The notes: generated by a model not told the origin, from the letters alone. Shown: positions 1 through 8,675, counted from the stretch's first letter. The stretch: DNA of 42,155 bases from Clostridia bacterium (GCA_017501245.1 JAFVXI010000023.1:1-42155), one strand, 5' to 3'. Numbers and translations: made by a program.

Positions 1-1197
1 CACGTTGCTGCTGTTGAGGTTAGCTGCCATCAGAACGGCTGCGCTGAGTACTGGTACTGCGCAGAGTGCGAGACAGTATTTGCTGACGCACAGGGCATCC
101 AGCTCACCAACCGCAAGAACCTCACCATCCCCTACACCGCAGTTGTCAGCCACACCGATGCTGTTGCAGCAAACTGCCACCAGAATGGTAACGTTGAGTA
201 CTGGCAGTGCGAGGAGTGCCTTGCTGTCTTCACCGATGCAGCTCTCACCCAGCTTTCTAACACTAAGAACGTTGTAATTCCTTCGACCGTTGGTCTCACC
301 AAGGTTGATGCAGTTGCAGTAGGCTGCCATCAGGACGGCTGTGCTGAGTACTGGTACTGCGCAGAGTGCGAGGCGGTATTTGCTGACGCACAGGGCATCC
401 AGCTCACCAACCGCAAGAACCTCGTTATCCCTCACACCGCAGTTGTCAGCCACACCGATGCTGTTGCAGCAAACTGCCACCAGAACGGTAACGTTAAGTA
501 CTGGCAGTGCGAGGAGTGCCTTGCTGTCTTCACCGACAAGGCTCTCACCCAGCTTTCTAACATTAAGAGCGTAGTAATTCCCGCAACCGCAGAGATCGTT
601 AACGTAGAGGCTATCGAGGCAGGCTGCCACCAGACCGGTAACGTTGAATACTGGTACTGCGCAGAGTGCGAGTGCGTATTCACCGACGCTGCTCTCACCC
701 AGCTCTCCAACTTCAAGAGCGTTATCACTCCTGCAACCGCAGAGATCGTTAACGTAGAGGCTGCCGAGGTAGGCTGCCACACCAATGGCAACATTGAGTA
801 CTGGTACTGCTCCGAGTGCAACGCAGTATTTACCGACGCTGCTCTCACCCAGCTTTCCAACCATAAGAACGTTGTTATCCCCGCTGAGAACACCCTCACC
901 CACGTAGAGGGCGTTGCAGCAAACTGCCATCAGAACGGCTGTGCTGAGTACTGGTACTGCGCAGCTTGCGACGGAGTATATTCCGATGCAAACGGCAGAT
1001 ATCTCACCAACCGTCCTAACCTCACCATTCTTCACACCGCTGATATCATTCACGTAGAAGCAGTTGAGGCTACCACCGAGGCTGACGGCAACGTTGAGTA
1101 CTGGTACTGCGCAGAGTGCGACGCTGTATTCACCGATGCAGCTCTCACCCAGCTCTCCAACCGTAAGAACGTTGTTATTCCTAAGCTCGAGGCTTAA
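1..1197 (+). CDS. Surface-type repeat protein, eight 50-residue Cys/His repeats (3' part only)
   Basis: Frame 1 is open from the first base to a TAA at 1195-1197, followed directly by TAG, giving 398 codons; the start lies outside the window. The protein is eight repeats with an exact 50-residue (150-bp) period: the Tyr-Trp pair recurs at residues 17, 67, 117, 167, 217, 267, 317 and 367. Each repeat reads roughly C-H-x-N-G...E-Y-W-x-C-x-x-C...(V)F-x-D-A...T/L-S-N...IP, so it carries two or three Cys and one His, like a small metal- or disulfide-stabilised module. Repeat 8 lacks the first Cys-His pair. Two flavours alternate: DAQGIQLTNRKN (repeats 1 and 3) and DAALTQLSN (repeats 2, 5, 6, 8). 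Such Cys-rich repeats are common in secreted clostridial proteins of unknown function. No anchor follows the last repeat, so any membrane or wall attachment must lie upstream. Confidence 0.85.
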   Translation, partial: HVAAVEVSCHQNGCAEYWYCAECETVFADAQGIQLTNRKNLTIPYTAVVSHTDAVAANCHQNGNVEYWQCEECLAVFTDAALTQLSNTKNVVIPSTVGLTKVDAVAVGCHQDGCAEYWYCAECEAVFADAQGIQLTNRKNLVIPHTAVVSHTDAVAANCHQNGNVKYWQCEECLAVFTDKALTQLSNIKSVVIPATAEIVNVEAIEAGCHQTGNVEYWYCAECECVFTDAALTQLSNFKSVITPATAEIVNVEAAEVGCHTNGNIEYWYCSECNAVFTDAALTQLSNHKNVVIPAENTLTHVEGVAANCHQNGCAEYWYCAACDGVYSDANGRYLTNRPNLTILHTADIIHVEAVEATTEADGNVEYWYCAECDAVFTDAALTQLSNRKNVVIPKLEA

Positions 1198-1212
1198 TAG
1201 AACAACTCTATA

Positions 1213-1249
1213 AAAAAGCGTGTCCTCTGTAATGAGGGCACGCTTTTTC
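1213..1249 (+). terminator. Rho-independent terminator after the repeat protein
   Basis: Ten-bp stem GCGTGTCCTC (1218-1227) pairs with GAGGGCACGC (1234-1243) with one G-U pair. The loop is 6 nt, followed by five T, with an A tract upstream. It lies 20 bp after the stop codon. Confidence 0.9.
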
Positions 1250-1366
1250 ATTTATCGGGGCAGAAGAGCTGATATTATTCAAGGCTTGCGTGTTAGGAGA
1301 TCGCTTAGCGCTTTTTGGCCGGGAGGAGGATGCTTGCTCTCGCCGGTATTCTTAACGTGATAGCTA

Positions 1367-1395
1367 TTGTATTTTTCACTTTCGGGTGGTATAAT
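1367..1395 (+). promoter_or_regulatory. Sigma-A promoter for the aldehyde dehydrogenase
   Basis: TTGTAT at 1367-1372, a 17-bp spacer and a perfect TATAAT at 1390-1395, about 45 bp upstream of the ATG at 1441. Confidence 0.65.
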
Positions 1396-1440
1396 TAATA
1401 AAAAAGCAAACAAATATATGAAAAAACGGACGGACAAGCT

Positions 1441-2820
1441 ATGGAAAAGCAGATGATAGAAGCCAGACTCAGGGCTCAAAAAGAATATTTTCAAAAGGGA
1501 AGCACCCTCACTTACAATTATCGCATAAATGCCCTGAAGGCGCTGAGGGCGTGGATCTCTTGCCACGAGGCACAGATCTCGGAGGCTCTTTTTGCCGACC
1601 TTGGCAAGAGCGCTGACGAGGCGTATATGTGCGAGATAGGCATGACTTTATCCGAGCTTTCCTATATGATCTCTCACCTCCCGGGGCTTATGAAGCCGAC
1701 GAGGGTGAGGACGCCGCTCGCCCAGTTTCCGGCGCGCAGCTACAAGCTGCCCTCCCCCTACGGCAGCGTGCTTATTATGAGCCCCTGGAACTATCCCTTC
1801 TTGCTCACGGTCGGCCCGCTGATCGATGCGATAGCCGCAGGCAACACGGCGATAGTCAAGCCGAGCGCCTACTCACCCGCAACCTCCGCACTTATCGAGC
1901 GGATGATAGGCGAGGTCTTTTCACCCGAGCAGGTGTCCTGCGTCCTCGGCGGCAGGGAGGAGAACAGCTGTCTTTTAGAGCTGAAGTTCGACCTCATCTT
2001 CTTCACGGGCAGTCAGTCGGTCGGCAGGGAGGTGCTGCGCCGTGCGGCAGAGCATCTCACACCCGTTATCCTCGAGCTCGGCGGCAAGAGCCCCTGCATC
2101 GTGGACGAAACGGCAAGGATACCCCTTGCCGCAAGGAGGATAGTCTTTGGCAAGCTCCTAAACTGTGGTCAGACCTGCGTAGCCCCCGACTATATCCTCT
2201 GCCACTCATCGGTAAAGGATAGGCTCGTCGAGTGTATAATTTCCGAAATCATGGCGCAGTACGGCGCATCACCGCTCGCCAACCCCTCCTACGGCAGGAT
2301 AGTTAACGAAAAGCATTTTAACCGCCTCCTCTCCCTGATAGACCGAAAAAAGCTCGTCCTCGGCGGCGAGTATGACCAAGATAGCCTCCGCATTTCTCCC
2401 GCGGTGCTTGACGGCGTCAGCCGGGATGACGCTGTGATGAAGGAGGAGATCTTCGGCCCCATCCTCCCGATACTGACCTATGACGATAAGGAGGAGATCT
2501 ACTCCGCACTCAGAGATACCGAGAAGCCGCTCGCCCTCTACCTCTTCACCGAGGATAAGCGCTTTGCCTCTATGCTTACGGGTCGCCTCGGCTTCGGCGG
2601 AGGCTGCATAAACGACACCGTCATCCACCTCGCAACCACCGAGATGGGCTTCGGCGGCTTCGGCGAGAGCGGAATGGGCTCCTACCACGGCCGTGACGGC
2701 TTTGCCGCCTTCACGCATTATAAGAGCATAGTAGAAAAGTCGACACGCCTCGACCTCCCCATGCGCTACCAGCCCTATAAAAAGGCAAACAGCCGCCTCA
2801 TCCGTATGTTTTTATCCTGA
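1441..2820 (+). CDS. Aldehyde dehydrogenase, ALDH3-like class
   Basis: 459 residues. Oxidises aldehydes to carboxylic acids with NAD(P)+; the substrate cannot be read from sequence. The catalytic pair is visible: Glu212 in VILELGGKSP and the nucleophile Cys246 in NCGQTCVAPDY. Both position and total length match class 3 (fatty/aromatic aldehyde) dehydrogenases, which are about 450 residues with Cys near 243, rather than the roughly 490-residue ALDH1/2 group. SPWNYP (about residue 115) and the GFGESGMGSYHG stretch near the C-terminus are also typical of the class. The ATG at 1441 follows a good promoter but only a weak GGAC-type ribosome binding site. It is a single-gene unit ending at a bidirectional terminator. 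The C-terminus is basic but has no clear membrane helix. Confidence 0.93.
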   Translation: MEKQMIEARLRAQKEYFQKGSTLTYNYRINALKALRAWISCHEAQISEALFADLGKSADEAYMCEIGMTLSELSYMISHLPGLMKPTRVRTPLAQFPARSYKLPSPYGSVLIMSPWNYPFLLTVGPLIDAIAAGNTAIVKPSAYSPATSALIERMIGEVFSPEQVSCVLGGREENSCLLELKFDLIFFTGSQSVGREVLRRAAEHLTPVILELGGKSPCIVDETARIPLAARRIVFGKLLNCGQTCVAPDYILCHSSVKDRLVECIISEIMAQYGASPLANPSYGRIVNEKHFNRLLSLIDRKKLVLGGEYDQDSLRISPAVLDGVSRDDAVMKEEIFGPILPILTYDDKEEIYSALRDTEKPLALYLFTEDKRFASMLTGRLGFGGGCINDTVIHLATTEMGFGGFGESGMGSYHGRDGFAAFTHYKSIVEKSTRLDLPMRYQPYKKANSRLIRMFLS

Positions 2821-2943
2821 GCGGATGATCCGTCAGCACTTTCTCTTGCTTATATACCCAAGACGGCGTTGATGTTGCGAAATAACAGCTTTATGTAAAT
2901 AATAATTGTCATACCGCGTCTATTCGTAAGCGATATCGACAAA

Positions 2944-2975
2944 AAAAGGAGCTTTCAGCAGTGAAAGCTCCTTTT
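2944..2975. terminator. Bidirectional terminator between convergent genes
   Basis: Fourteen-bp perfect stem AAAAGGAGCTTTCA (2944-2957) and TGAAAGCTCCTTTT (2962-2975), loop GCAG. The A and T tracts on both sides let it serve the plus-strand dehydrogenase and the minus-strand metallopeptidase. Confidence 0.9.
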
Positions 2976-3006
2976 GCTTATAATAGGATGGCTGATGTCC
3001 TCGCCA

Positions 3007-6000
3007 TTATCCGGCGTAGGTTATAGTCAGCTCGGCGTTGTCATCCGCAAGCGAGCCTACCGTGATGCGGTAGGGGATCTCGGTGCCCCCATCGGTGACG
3101 AGGCCGCTCACGCTGTCGCCCTCTCCAAAGATGGAGTGCCCCTTGATGCTCACAAGCTCGATGAGGTTGAACGCCGTTCCGTATTCCTCGTCGGAGGGGT
3201 CGGTGTTGTTGTAGTAGGGATCGTAGTAGGTGACGTCGCCCTGCTTATCAGCGTAGAGCGATGCGTTAACGTGGTAGATGACGATGCCCTCGGTCTCGAA
3301 GTAGCCTGCGTTCTCCCCCTCGTTAAGTCCGATATTGCGGTAGTAGGTTATGATGAAGTATTCCTGATATAAGCCGAGCGCATCGTCCCAGTTTGCCGCA
3401 AGCAGGATGGTGTCACCCGAGGTGATAAAGGCACCGAGCGACATCTCAAACCTACCCTCACCGACGATAAGCCTCGAGAAGTCCAGCCAGCCGTAATGCA
3501 TCTTCGTAAATGCGTTATGGTCGCCCGCCTCGGAGTCCATCACGTCGCGCCCGTCCATAGGCGAGCCGACCTTCGCCGTGTCGTAGTAGTCGTCCGCACC
3601 AAGCACGTGGCCAAACTCGTGGATGTAGGTGTAGGTGTTCATAGCGCTCTCGTCATCAAAGCCGCCAAGCTCGTCCTCGTGGAGGAACTGGAAGGACGCC
3701 CACATATAGTCGTTAGCGCTGACGTCGTCGTAGGTGTAGTAATTATCCTCTGCGTCGGTGTATATGTTCCAGTATCTGTATGCCCTGTTGAAGTTGTCCT
3801 CGCTGTCGATCTCAAGAGTGTTGATGATAACGACGGCGTCTATCATCCCGTTGCCGTCGCTGTCAAAGGCAGAGAGATCCATTCTTCCCTCAAGGTATCT
3901 GAGCGCCTCGTCGATGACCATCTGATCGCCGATGGCGGTCTCGGCACCGAAGTATTCCATCGTCTGCGCCTCGTAGTAAGCGCTGGATTCTGAGGGCATA
4001 AACCACTCGTCAAGCACGGTGATATCCAGGGTCAGCTGACCCCAGCTCGACGTGAAGTAGTAGTCGTAAACGCTGTGATAATCGTTTACTCCCCCCTCGA
4101 GGAACGCCGCCTTTATCGCATCTATCGAATAGCCGCGGCTCTCGGCAGTTATATCCGAAAACTCAACGGGGATAACCAGCACTGCAGGCGAGCCCACCGT
4201 CGGGCATCCGTCGAGATAATATCCGGTTTCGGTAACGTTTTTGGCATATTCCGCCTTAGTCAGGTCAACGTCGTGGACGCCGTCAAGCCCCTCGGGCAGC
4301 CCCTTTCCGTCGTTGGTCAAGACGCCCTCGACGGCTGTGGTCGTGTCCTCCGGCTCCTCCTCGGGCTCGGTCGAAAGCTCTGAGTAGATATAAACGTCAA
4401 CCCAGCTTACCCCCTCGTAGAGGTAGTATGAGAGGTCGATAACGACGCCGCCCTTTTCATAGGTATACCAGGTGTCGCCGTAGTCGTCCTCGTAGGCTGC
4501 GGTCCTTTGATAGCCTGCGGCATCGAGTATGCCGAGGTAGGCTTGGAAGTGAGCCTCGGTGTTCCCCATCGTGTAGAAGTTGAGCCCGTGCTCGTAGTCA
4601 GCCTCCTCGTAGTAGCCCTCGATATAGTATTCGTTATTGGGGAGGAAGGGGATTACCTCGCCGATATAGTCGGTGAAGAGAGCCTTATCCTCCTCACTGA
4701 ATTCATTGTTGGCAAAGGGCTCGCCGGTTCCAAATCTTGCGGTGTTTATAGCGGCGATAAGCGATGCGTGATCCATCGCTCCGACACGGCTGAAGGTGAT
4801 AACGCCGTCCGCATTGACAATCACCGTCATCGGGTATGAGCCTTTGCCGCCAAGAGCGGAGTAGTAGGCGTCGTAGCTTGCGGAAACGGGGGTATCCATA
4901 GCGAAAACGATATCCGAGTCGGGGTAGTTTTCTTTTATATAATCCTCCGCTTCACTCGTATTATCGTAGTTATGTATCGCCAGCACGGTCAGCTCGTCGG
5001 CATATTCGCTTGCCACGTCGTCGAAGTGCGGCATCTCGATAAGGCAATACGGACACCACGTGCCCCAGAAGTTGATAACAACGGTCCTGCCCTTATAGTC
5101 CTCGAGGCTCACGCTGCCATCCTTGCCTATCAGCTGAAGGTCCATGACGGGTGCGGTATTTCCGACCTTATTTCCAACCTCGGGCTTAGGCTCGACGTCG
5201 TCCGGCTCCTCGTCCGGGTCGGTCGAGAGGGAGGAGTAGATATAGACGTCTACCCAGCTCTCGTTTTCATAGAGATAATAGGAGAGGTCGACGACGACGT
5301 CCTCCTTCTCGTAGGTATACCAGGTGTCGCCAAAGTCGTCCTCGTAGGTGGCTGTGAGCAGATAGCCGTCAAGCTCAAAGAGCGCACGGTAGAGCGTAAA
5401 CTGCGCCTCGGTGTTTCCTATCGTATAGAAGTTCAGCCCGTGCTCGTAGTCTGCTTCCGCAGTGTAGCCCTCGATATAGTATTCATCGTTAGGCAGGAAG
5501 GGAATGACCCTGCCGATATACTGTGTGAAGAGTGCCTTATCCTCGGCAGAGAAGTCGTTATACTTATAGGGTGAGTCCTCGCCGGGGTCTTCGGTGCCGG
5601 GCTCGTCGGTGTTGCCGCCGCCGGGGTTCTCGTTCCCGCCGGGCTCGTCGCCGTCCTGATTTCCGCCACCCGTGTTGCCGCTTCCGCCGGTTCCGGGCTG
5701 CTCGGGGATGGGGTCCTCCGTCGGCCTTGCAAAAACGTCGATTATCCATTCTCCGCCGTAGCTATAATAGGAGATATCGACAGTCGTTCCGTCCTTTTCA
5801 AGCTCGTGCCACTCAGCGCCCTTGTCGTCGCGGTAGGTGCGCACGGCGGTGTAGCTGTCGAATTTATCGAGATAAGCCTCAAACTCCTCCTTCGTGTTTC
5901 CGATGGTGTAGTAGTTAACTCCGTCGGAGAAGTCGCCCTCCTCGGTGTAGCCCTCGAAGTAGTATTCGTTCGTCGGGCAGAAGGGAATGACCCTGCCTGC

Positions 6001-6162
6001 GTAGCGGATAAGTATATCCGCCTCGGAGGAGCTGAACGCCTCGTAGGTGTAGCCCTCGTTCGTGTCGGGTGTATCACCGAATAATCCCTCTATCACCGTG
6101 CAAGAGGTAAACAGCAGGGATATAGCCAATATCAGTAAAGCAAGCTTTATTAGCCTTTTCAT
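3007..6162 (-). CDS. Lipoprotein with three repeat domains, a TlpA-like thioredoxin domain and an M6-type metallopeptidase
   Basis: 1051 residues. The N-terminus is a lipoprotein signal (basic start, hydrophobic core, LLFTSC with the lipidated Cys at 21), so the protein should sit outside the membrane. Order: repeat domain 1 (about 43-146), a Gly/Asn/Pro/Asp-rich linker (150-198), repeat 2 (204-311), a TlpA/ResA-like thioredoxin domain (334-478) with active site WCPYC (Cys370, Cys373) and a cis-Pro region GSYPMT, repeat 3 (488-595), then an M6 (immune inhibitor A-like) peptidase from about 640. Peptidase features: zinc motif HEFGHVLGADD with His848, Glu849, His852 and Asp858; a Ca-loop-like DSDGNGMID at 767-775; and DVMDSEAGDHNAF after the zinc site. 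Repeats 2 and 3 are very similar (VIPFLPN, EYYIEGY, YTxGNTE, GDTWYTYEK, SWVDVYIYS); repeat 1 is divergent. AGGAGG-type ribosome binding site. A thioredoxin domain joined to an M6 peptidase is not an architecture I know. Confidence 0.9.
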   Translation of the reverse strand: MKRLIKLALLILAISLLFTSCTVIEGLFGDTPDTNEGYTYEAFSSSEADILIRYAGRVIPFCPTNEYYFEGYTEEGDFSDGVNYYTIGNTKEEFEAYLDKFDSYTAVRTYRDDKGAEWHELEKDGTTVDISYYSYGGEWIIDVFARPTEDPIPEQPGTGGSGNTGGGNQDGDEPGGNENPGGGNTDEPGTEDPGEDSPYKYNDFSAEDKALFTQYIGRVIPFLPNDEYYIEGYTAEADYEHGLNFYTIGNTEAQFTLYRALFELDGYLLTATYEDDFGDTWYTYEKEDVVVDLSYYLYENESWVDVYIYSSLSTDPDEEPDDVEPKPEVGNKVGNTAPVMDLQLIGKDGSVSLEDYKGRTVVINFWGTWCPYCLIEMPHFDDVASEYADELTVLAIHNYDNTSEAEDYIKENYPDSDIVFAMDTPVSASYDAYYSALGGKGSYPMTVIVNADGVITFSRVGAMDHASLIAAINTARFGTGEPFANNEFSEEDKALFTDYIGEVIPFLPNNEYYIEGYYEEADYEHGLNFYTMGNTEAHFQAYLGILDAAGYQRTAAYEDDYGDTWYTYEKGGVVIDLSYYLYEGVSWVDVYIYSELSTEPEEEPEDTTTAVEGVLTNDGKGLPEGLDGVHDVDLTKAEYAKNVTETGYYLDGCPTVGSPAVLVIPVEFSDITAESRGYSIDAIKAAFLEGGVNDYHSVYDYYFTSSWGQLTLDITVLDEWFMPSESSAYYEAQTMEYFGAETAIGDQMVIDEALRYLEGRMDLSAFDSDGNGMIDAVVIINTLEIDSEDNFNRAYRYWNIYTDAEDNYYTYDDVSANDYMWASFQFLHEDELGGFDDESAMNTYTYIHEFGHVLGADDYYDTAKVGSPMDGRDVMDSEAGDHNAFTKMHYGWLDFSRLIVGEGRFEMSLGAFITSGDTILLAANWDDALGLYQEYFIITYYRNIGLNEGENAGYFETEGIVIYHVNASLYADKQGDVTYYDPYYNNTDPSDEEYGTAFNLIELVSIKGHSIFGEGDSVSGLVTDGGTEIPYRITVGSLADDNAELTITYAG

Positions 6163-6228
6163 TTTTTTAAAACCTCCGTTTCGCCTCGGGGTGCCTTCTG
6201 CATATTAATGCCCGCCACCCTTAAGTTG

Positions 6229-6257
6229 ATTATAGCATAAGGCTTTTTATTTTGCAA
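6229..6257 (-). promoter_or_regulatory. Promoter for the thioredoxin-M6 lipoprotein
   Basis: On the minus strand: TTGCAA (6257-6252), 17-bp spacer, TATAAT (6234-6229), about 65 bp upstream of the start codon. Confidence 0.75.
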
Positions 6258-6320
6258 TAAAATATTTTTTCACACGTGTATATGTACGAGCCGCCCTCGG
6301 TTGATGGACATTGTCATCAA

Positions 6321-6353
6321 AAGCAAAGAGAGGTCGGAAGCTCCCGACCTCTC
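6321..6353 (-). terminator. Terminator after the phosphofructokinase gene
   Basis: Ten-bp stem GAGAGGTCGG (6328-6337) / CCGACCTCTC (6344-6353), 6-nt loop. On the minus strand it is followed by TTTGCTTTTG. It lies about 85 bp beyond the stop codon. Confidence 0.75.
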
Positions 6354-6436
6354 CGGTAAAATCTCGATATATGACAACTATAATTGTCATTACACGGCAA
6401 AGAAAGCCGTTTTGTCATCAAAAACGCCGCACTGCC

Positions 6437-7666
6437 TTACTTGTCGATGAACAGATGCCTCGGCATTCCGTCGACCATAAAGGGTGAAAGCTCGCCGATG
6501 ATCAGGGGGCGTGCATAGCTGTCAAACGCCGCTGTAACTCCCGTGCCCTCGGGTGTTATCCATTCGTCGGGCACGACCTTCTCCTTGTTTGCGATTTTTT
6601 CGATGTCGCAAATGCCGGTGACCATCGAGTAGGGTGCGTCGGATATGCGGTTAAACACTATCATCTTGCCCGTCTCGCCGTCTAGCGCCGCAACTGCCGC
6701 ATCTGCTCCCGCCATATAAGCCTCGGTTATGTCACGTCGTGAGACGAGGTGTGAGGCACATCTCTGGAGGGTGGACAGCACGATACCTCTTGATTTGAGG
6801 CCAGTGCTCTCGGTCATAAAGTCGGAGAGATAGAGCGCAGTTCCGCCGAGGAGCTTGTGTCCGAAGGCGTCCGTCACGGTGCTTTTCTTGTTAGCCTCGC
6901 AGACGTATTTTCCGTCAGACGTCTTAACTCCCTCGGAAACGGCTACGATCACCGCACGGCTCTCCCGCCTCTTTTCCTCGACCTGCTTGACGAAGGTCTC
7001 GTGGTCAAACACTCTCTCGGGCAGATATATGAGGTCGGGGCCCTGGCAGTCCTCTGCCTTCGAAAGTGATGCAGCCGCGGCGAGCCAACCGGCGTTTCTT
7101 CCCATTATCTCAACTATGGTAACCGAGTCGTTCGGGTAGGTCTTTGCATCCCTGATGATCTCCTTCATCGCCGTGCCGATATACTTCGCCGCTGAGCCGT
7201 AGCCGGGGGTATGGTCGGTGCAGTCCAGATCGTTGTCGATAGTCTTAGGCACGCCCATAAAGCGGATGTCCGAGCCTATCCTTGCGGCAAAGCGGGAGAG
7301 CTGCATGATCGTGTCCATCGAGTCGTTTCCGCCGATGTAGAAGAAGTATTCGACGCCGAGCTTCTTGAGTATGGAGAATATCCTCTCGTAGACCTCGGGC
7401 GATTTTTCCGCCGAGGGCAGCTTATAGCGGCAGGTGCCGAGGAAGGAGGAGGGCGTCCTCTTGAGCAGCTCAATGTCAAGATCGTTTTTGATATAGTCGG
7501 AGAGGTCGACGTAGCGCTCGTCGATTAGACCCTCTATTCCGTTTCTCATACCGTAGACGTGTGCGCAGCCGCCGTCCTTACAGGTCTTGAAAACTCCCGC
7601 CAGGCTGGAGTTGATAACAGAGGTCGGACCGCCCGACTGTCCTACCATTACGTTTCCTTTGATCAT
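6437..7666 (-). CDS. pfp: 6-phosphofructokinase, pyrophosphate-dependent type
   Basis: 409 residues. Interconverts fructose 6-phosphate and fructose 1,6-bisphosphate in glycolysis. Phosphoryl-donor choice can be read from two positions. GGNDSMDT (residues 112-119) has Asp115 where ATP enzymes have Gly, and PKTIDND (140-146) has Lys141 where ATP enzymes have PGTIDND. Asp and Lys at these sites mark pyrophosphate-dependent enzymes. The N-terminal GQSGGPTSVINSSL and MGRNAGWLA are standard family motifs. Ribosome binding site AAGGAG lies 8 bp before the ATG. Transcribed alone from a near-consensus promoter and ended by a hairpin. Together with ppdK at the other end of the window it points to PPi-linked glycolysis. 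Database labels often say only 6-phosphofructokinase; the PPi call is an inference from residues. Confidence 0.93.
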   Translation of the reverse strand: MIKGNVMVGQSGGPTSVINSSLAGVFKTCKDGGCAHVYGMRNGIEGLIDERYVDLSDYIKNDLDIELLKRTPSSFLGTCRYKLPSAEKSPEVYERIFSILKKLGVEYFFYIGGNDSMDTIMQLSRFAARIGSDIRFMGVPKTIDNDLDCTDHTPGYGSAAKYIGTAMKEIIRDAKTYPNDSVTIVEIMGRNAGWLAAAASLSKAEDCQGPDLIYLPERVFDHETFVKQVEEKRRESRAVIVAVSEGVKTSDGKYVCEANKKSTVTDAFGHKLLGGTALYLSDFMTESTGLKSRGIVLSTLQRCASHLVSRRDITEAYMAGADAAVAALDGETGKMIVFNRISDAPYSMVTGICDIEKIANKEKVVPDEWITPEGTGVTAAFDSYARPLIIGELSPFMVDGMPRHLFIDK

Positions 7667-7709
7667 ACCGTTCTCCTTTTATTTATTATTAGAGCAATTC
7701 CACAGCCTC

Positions 7710-7738
7710 ATTATACACCAATATAAACAAAATTACAA
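7710..7738 (-). promoter_or_regulatory. Promoter for the phosphofructokinase
   Basis: On the minus strand: TTGTAA (7738-7733), 17-bp spacer, TATAAT (7715-7710), about 44 bp upstream of the start codon. Confidence 0.8.
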
Positions 7739-7790
7739 TATGATTTATCGTGTTTTTATTGAAAAGTCACAAAACGACAGCGTTCGCCAT

Positions 7791-7818
7791 TTACAGACCG
7801 AAATATATCTGCTATAAT
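7791..7818 (+). promoter_or_regulatory. Probable promoter for the short-chain dehydrogenase
   Basis: Perfect TATAAT at 7813-7818; the -35 candidate TTACAG (7791-7796, 16-bp spacer) is poor. The -10 overlaps the most upstream in-frame ATG (7818), which argues for the later start at 7860. Confidence 0.5.
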
Positions 7819-7859
7819 TGCTTTATAACGAGCAAAATATGGCGAAAAGGGTACGGTAT

Positions 7860-8675
7860 ATGAAAAAAACACTTAATGTGCTTCTCACGGGCTCGGCATC
7901 GGGCATAGGCGCTAAGGTCGCCGAGGCGTTTGCTGCCGAGGGGCACGGCGTTTACGGAATAGATATAAAAGAAACCAAGATAGAGGGCGTCCGCAGCTTT
8001 ACCGCCGACGTCAGGGATGCGGCGGCTCTTGACGGCGTCAGGGCGGAGCTTGAAGCCGAGGGCGTTCTGCTTGACGTCATCATCTCGGTGGCAGGAGTGC
8101 ACGAAATGATCTCTCTCGTCGAGGGCGAGCCCTCGCATATGGAGAGGCTTATAGATATCAACCTTCTCGGCCCGATGAACCTCTGTCGCATCTTTCATCC
8201 GCTCCTATCTCCAACAGGCAGGGTAATCCTCGTCACGAGCGAGGTGGCAACCCTCGCACCCTTGCCCTTCAACGGGCTATACACGGTTTCAAAAAATGCG
8301 CTTGAGGCCTATGCGCAGGCGCTCAGGCAGGAGCTGGGGCTCCTCGGGCAGAGGGTCATAACCGTGCGACCCGGCGCTATCGCAACCCCCTTGCAGGACG
8401 GCTCGATCAAGGACACCGAGCGCCTCGCCCAATCGACTGGACTCTTCTCCCGTCAGGCGTCACGCTTCTCGGGTATAGCTCGCCGATTTATGGGAACTCC
8501 CCTGCCGCCCGAGCGCCTCGCACGCACCGTCCTCCGTGCCGCTAAGGCAAAGCGCCCTCGCCTCGCCTATAACAAGCACAGGAGCCTCGGCTTGCTTTTA
8601 TTAAATCTTCTTCCGCTTCGCCTCCAGTGCGCAGTCATTAAGCTCTTGCTCGGCAGGAGTGGGAAAAAGGGATAA
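7860..8675 (+). CDS. Short-chain dehydrogenase/reductase (SDR)
   Basis: 271 residues. A classical SDR, an NAD(P)-dependent oxidoreductase of unknown substrate. The Rossmann motif TGSASGIG is at residues 10-17. The catalytic tetrad is Asn101, Ser127 (VTSEVA), Tyr141 and Lys145 (YTVSK). Asp35 in GIDI at the end of beta-2 suggests preference for NAD(H), though this is not certain. PGAIATPL follows the active site, and the C-terminal 50 residues are basic and hydrophobic (LLLNLLPLRL), perhaps for membrane association. I chose ATG 7860 over 7818 and 7839 because the -10 box lies on 7813-7818 and AAGGG precedes 7860 at good spacing. It stands alone and diverges from the phosphofructokinase, so the neighbours do not indicate a pathway. 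Confidence 0.88.
   Translation: MKKTLNVLLTGSASGIGAKVAEAFAAEGHGVYGIDIKETKIEGVRSFTADVRDAAALDGVRAELEAEGVLLDVIISVAGVHEMISLVEGEPSHMERLIDINLLGPMNLCRIFHPLLSPTGRVILVTSEVATLAPLPFNGLYTVSKNALEAYAQALRQELGLLGQRVITVRPGAIATPLQDGSIKDTERLAQSTGLFSRQASRFSGIARRFMGTPLPPERLARTVLRAAKAKRPRLAYNKHRSLGLLLLNLLPLRLQCAVIKLLLGRSGKKG

Noticed and set aside
432-899. Minus-strand 155-residue frame with repeated LESWVRAASVNT segments
   Set aside because: It is the antisense shadow of the plus-strand 50-residue repeat protein; the period follows the real gene.
7818-7859. Earlier start for the short-chain dehydrogenase
   Set aside because: The -10 box sits on 7813-7818, so the transcript would begin after that ATG.
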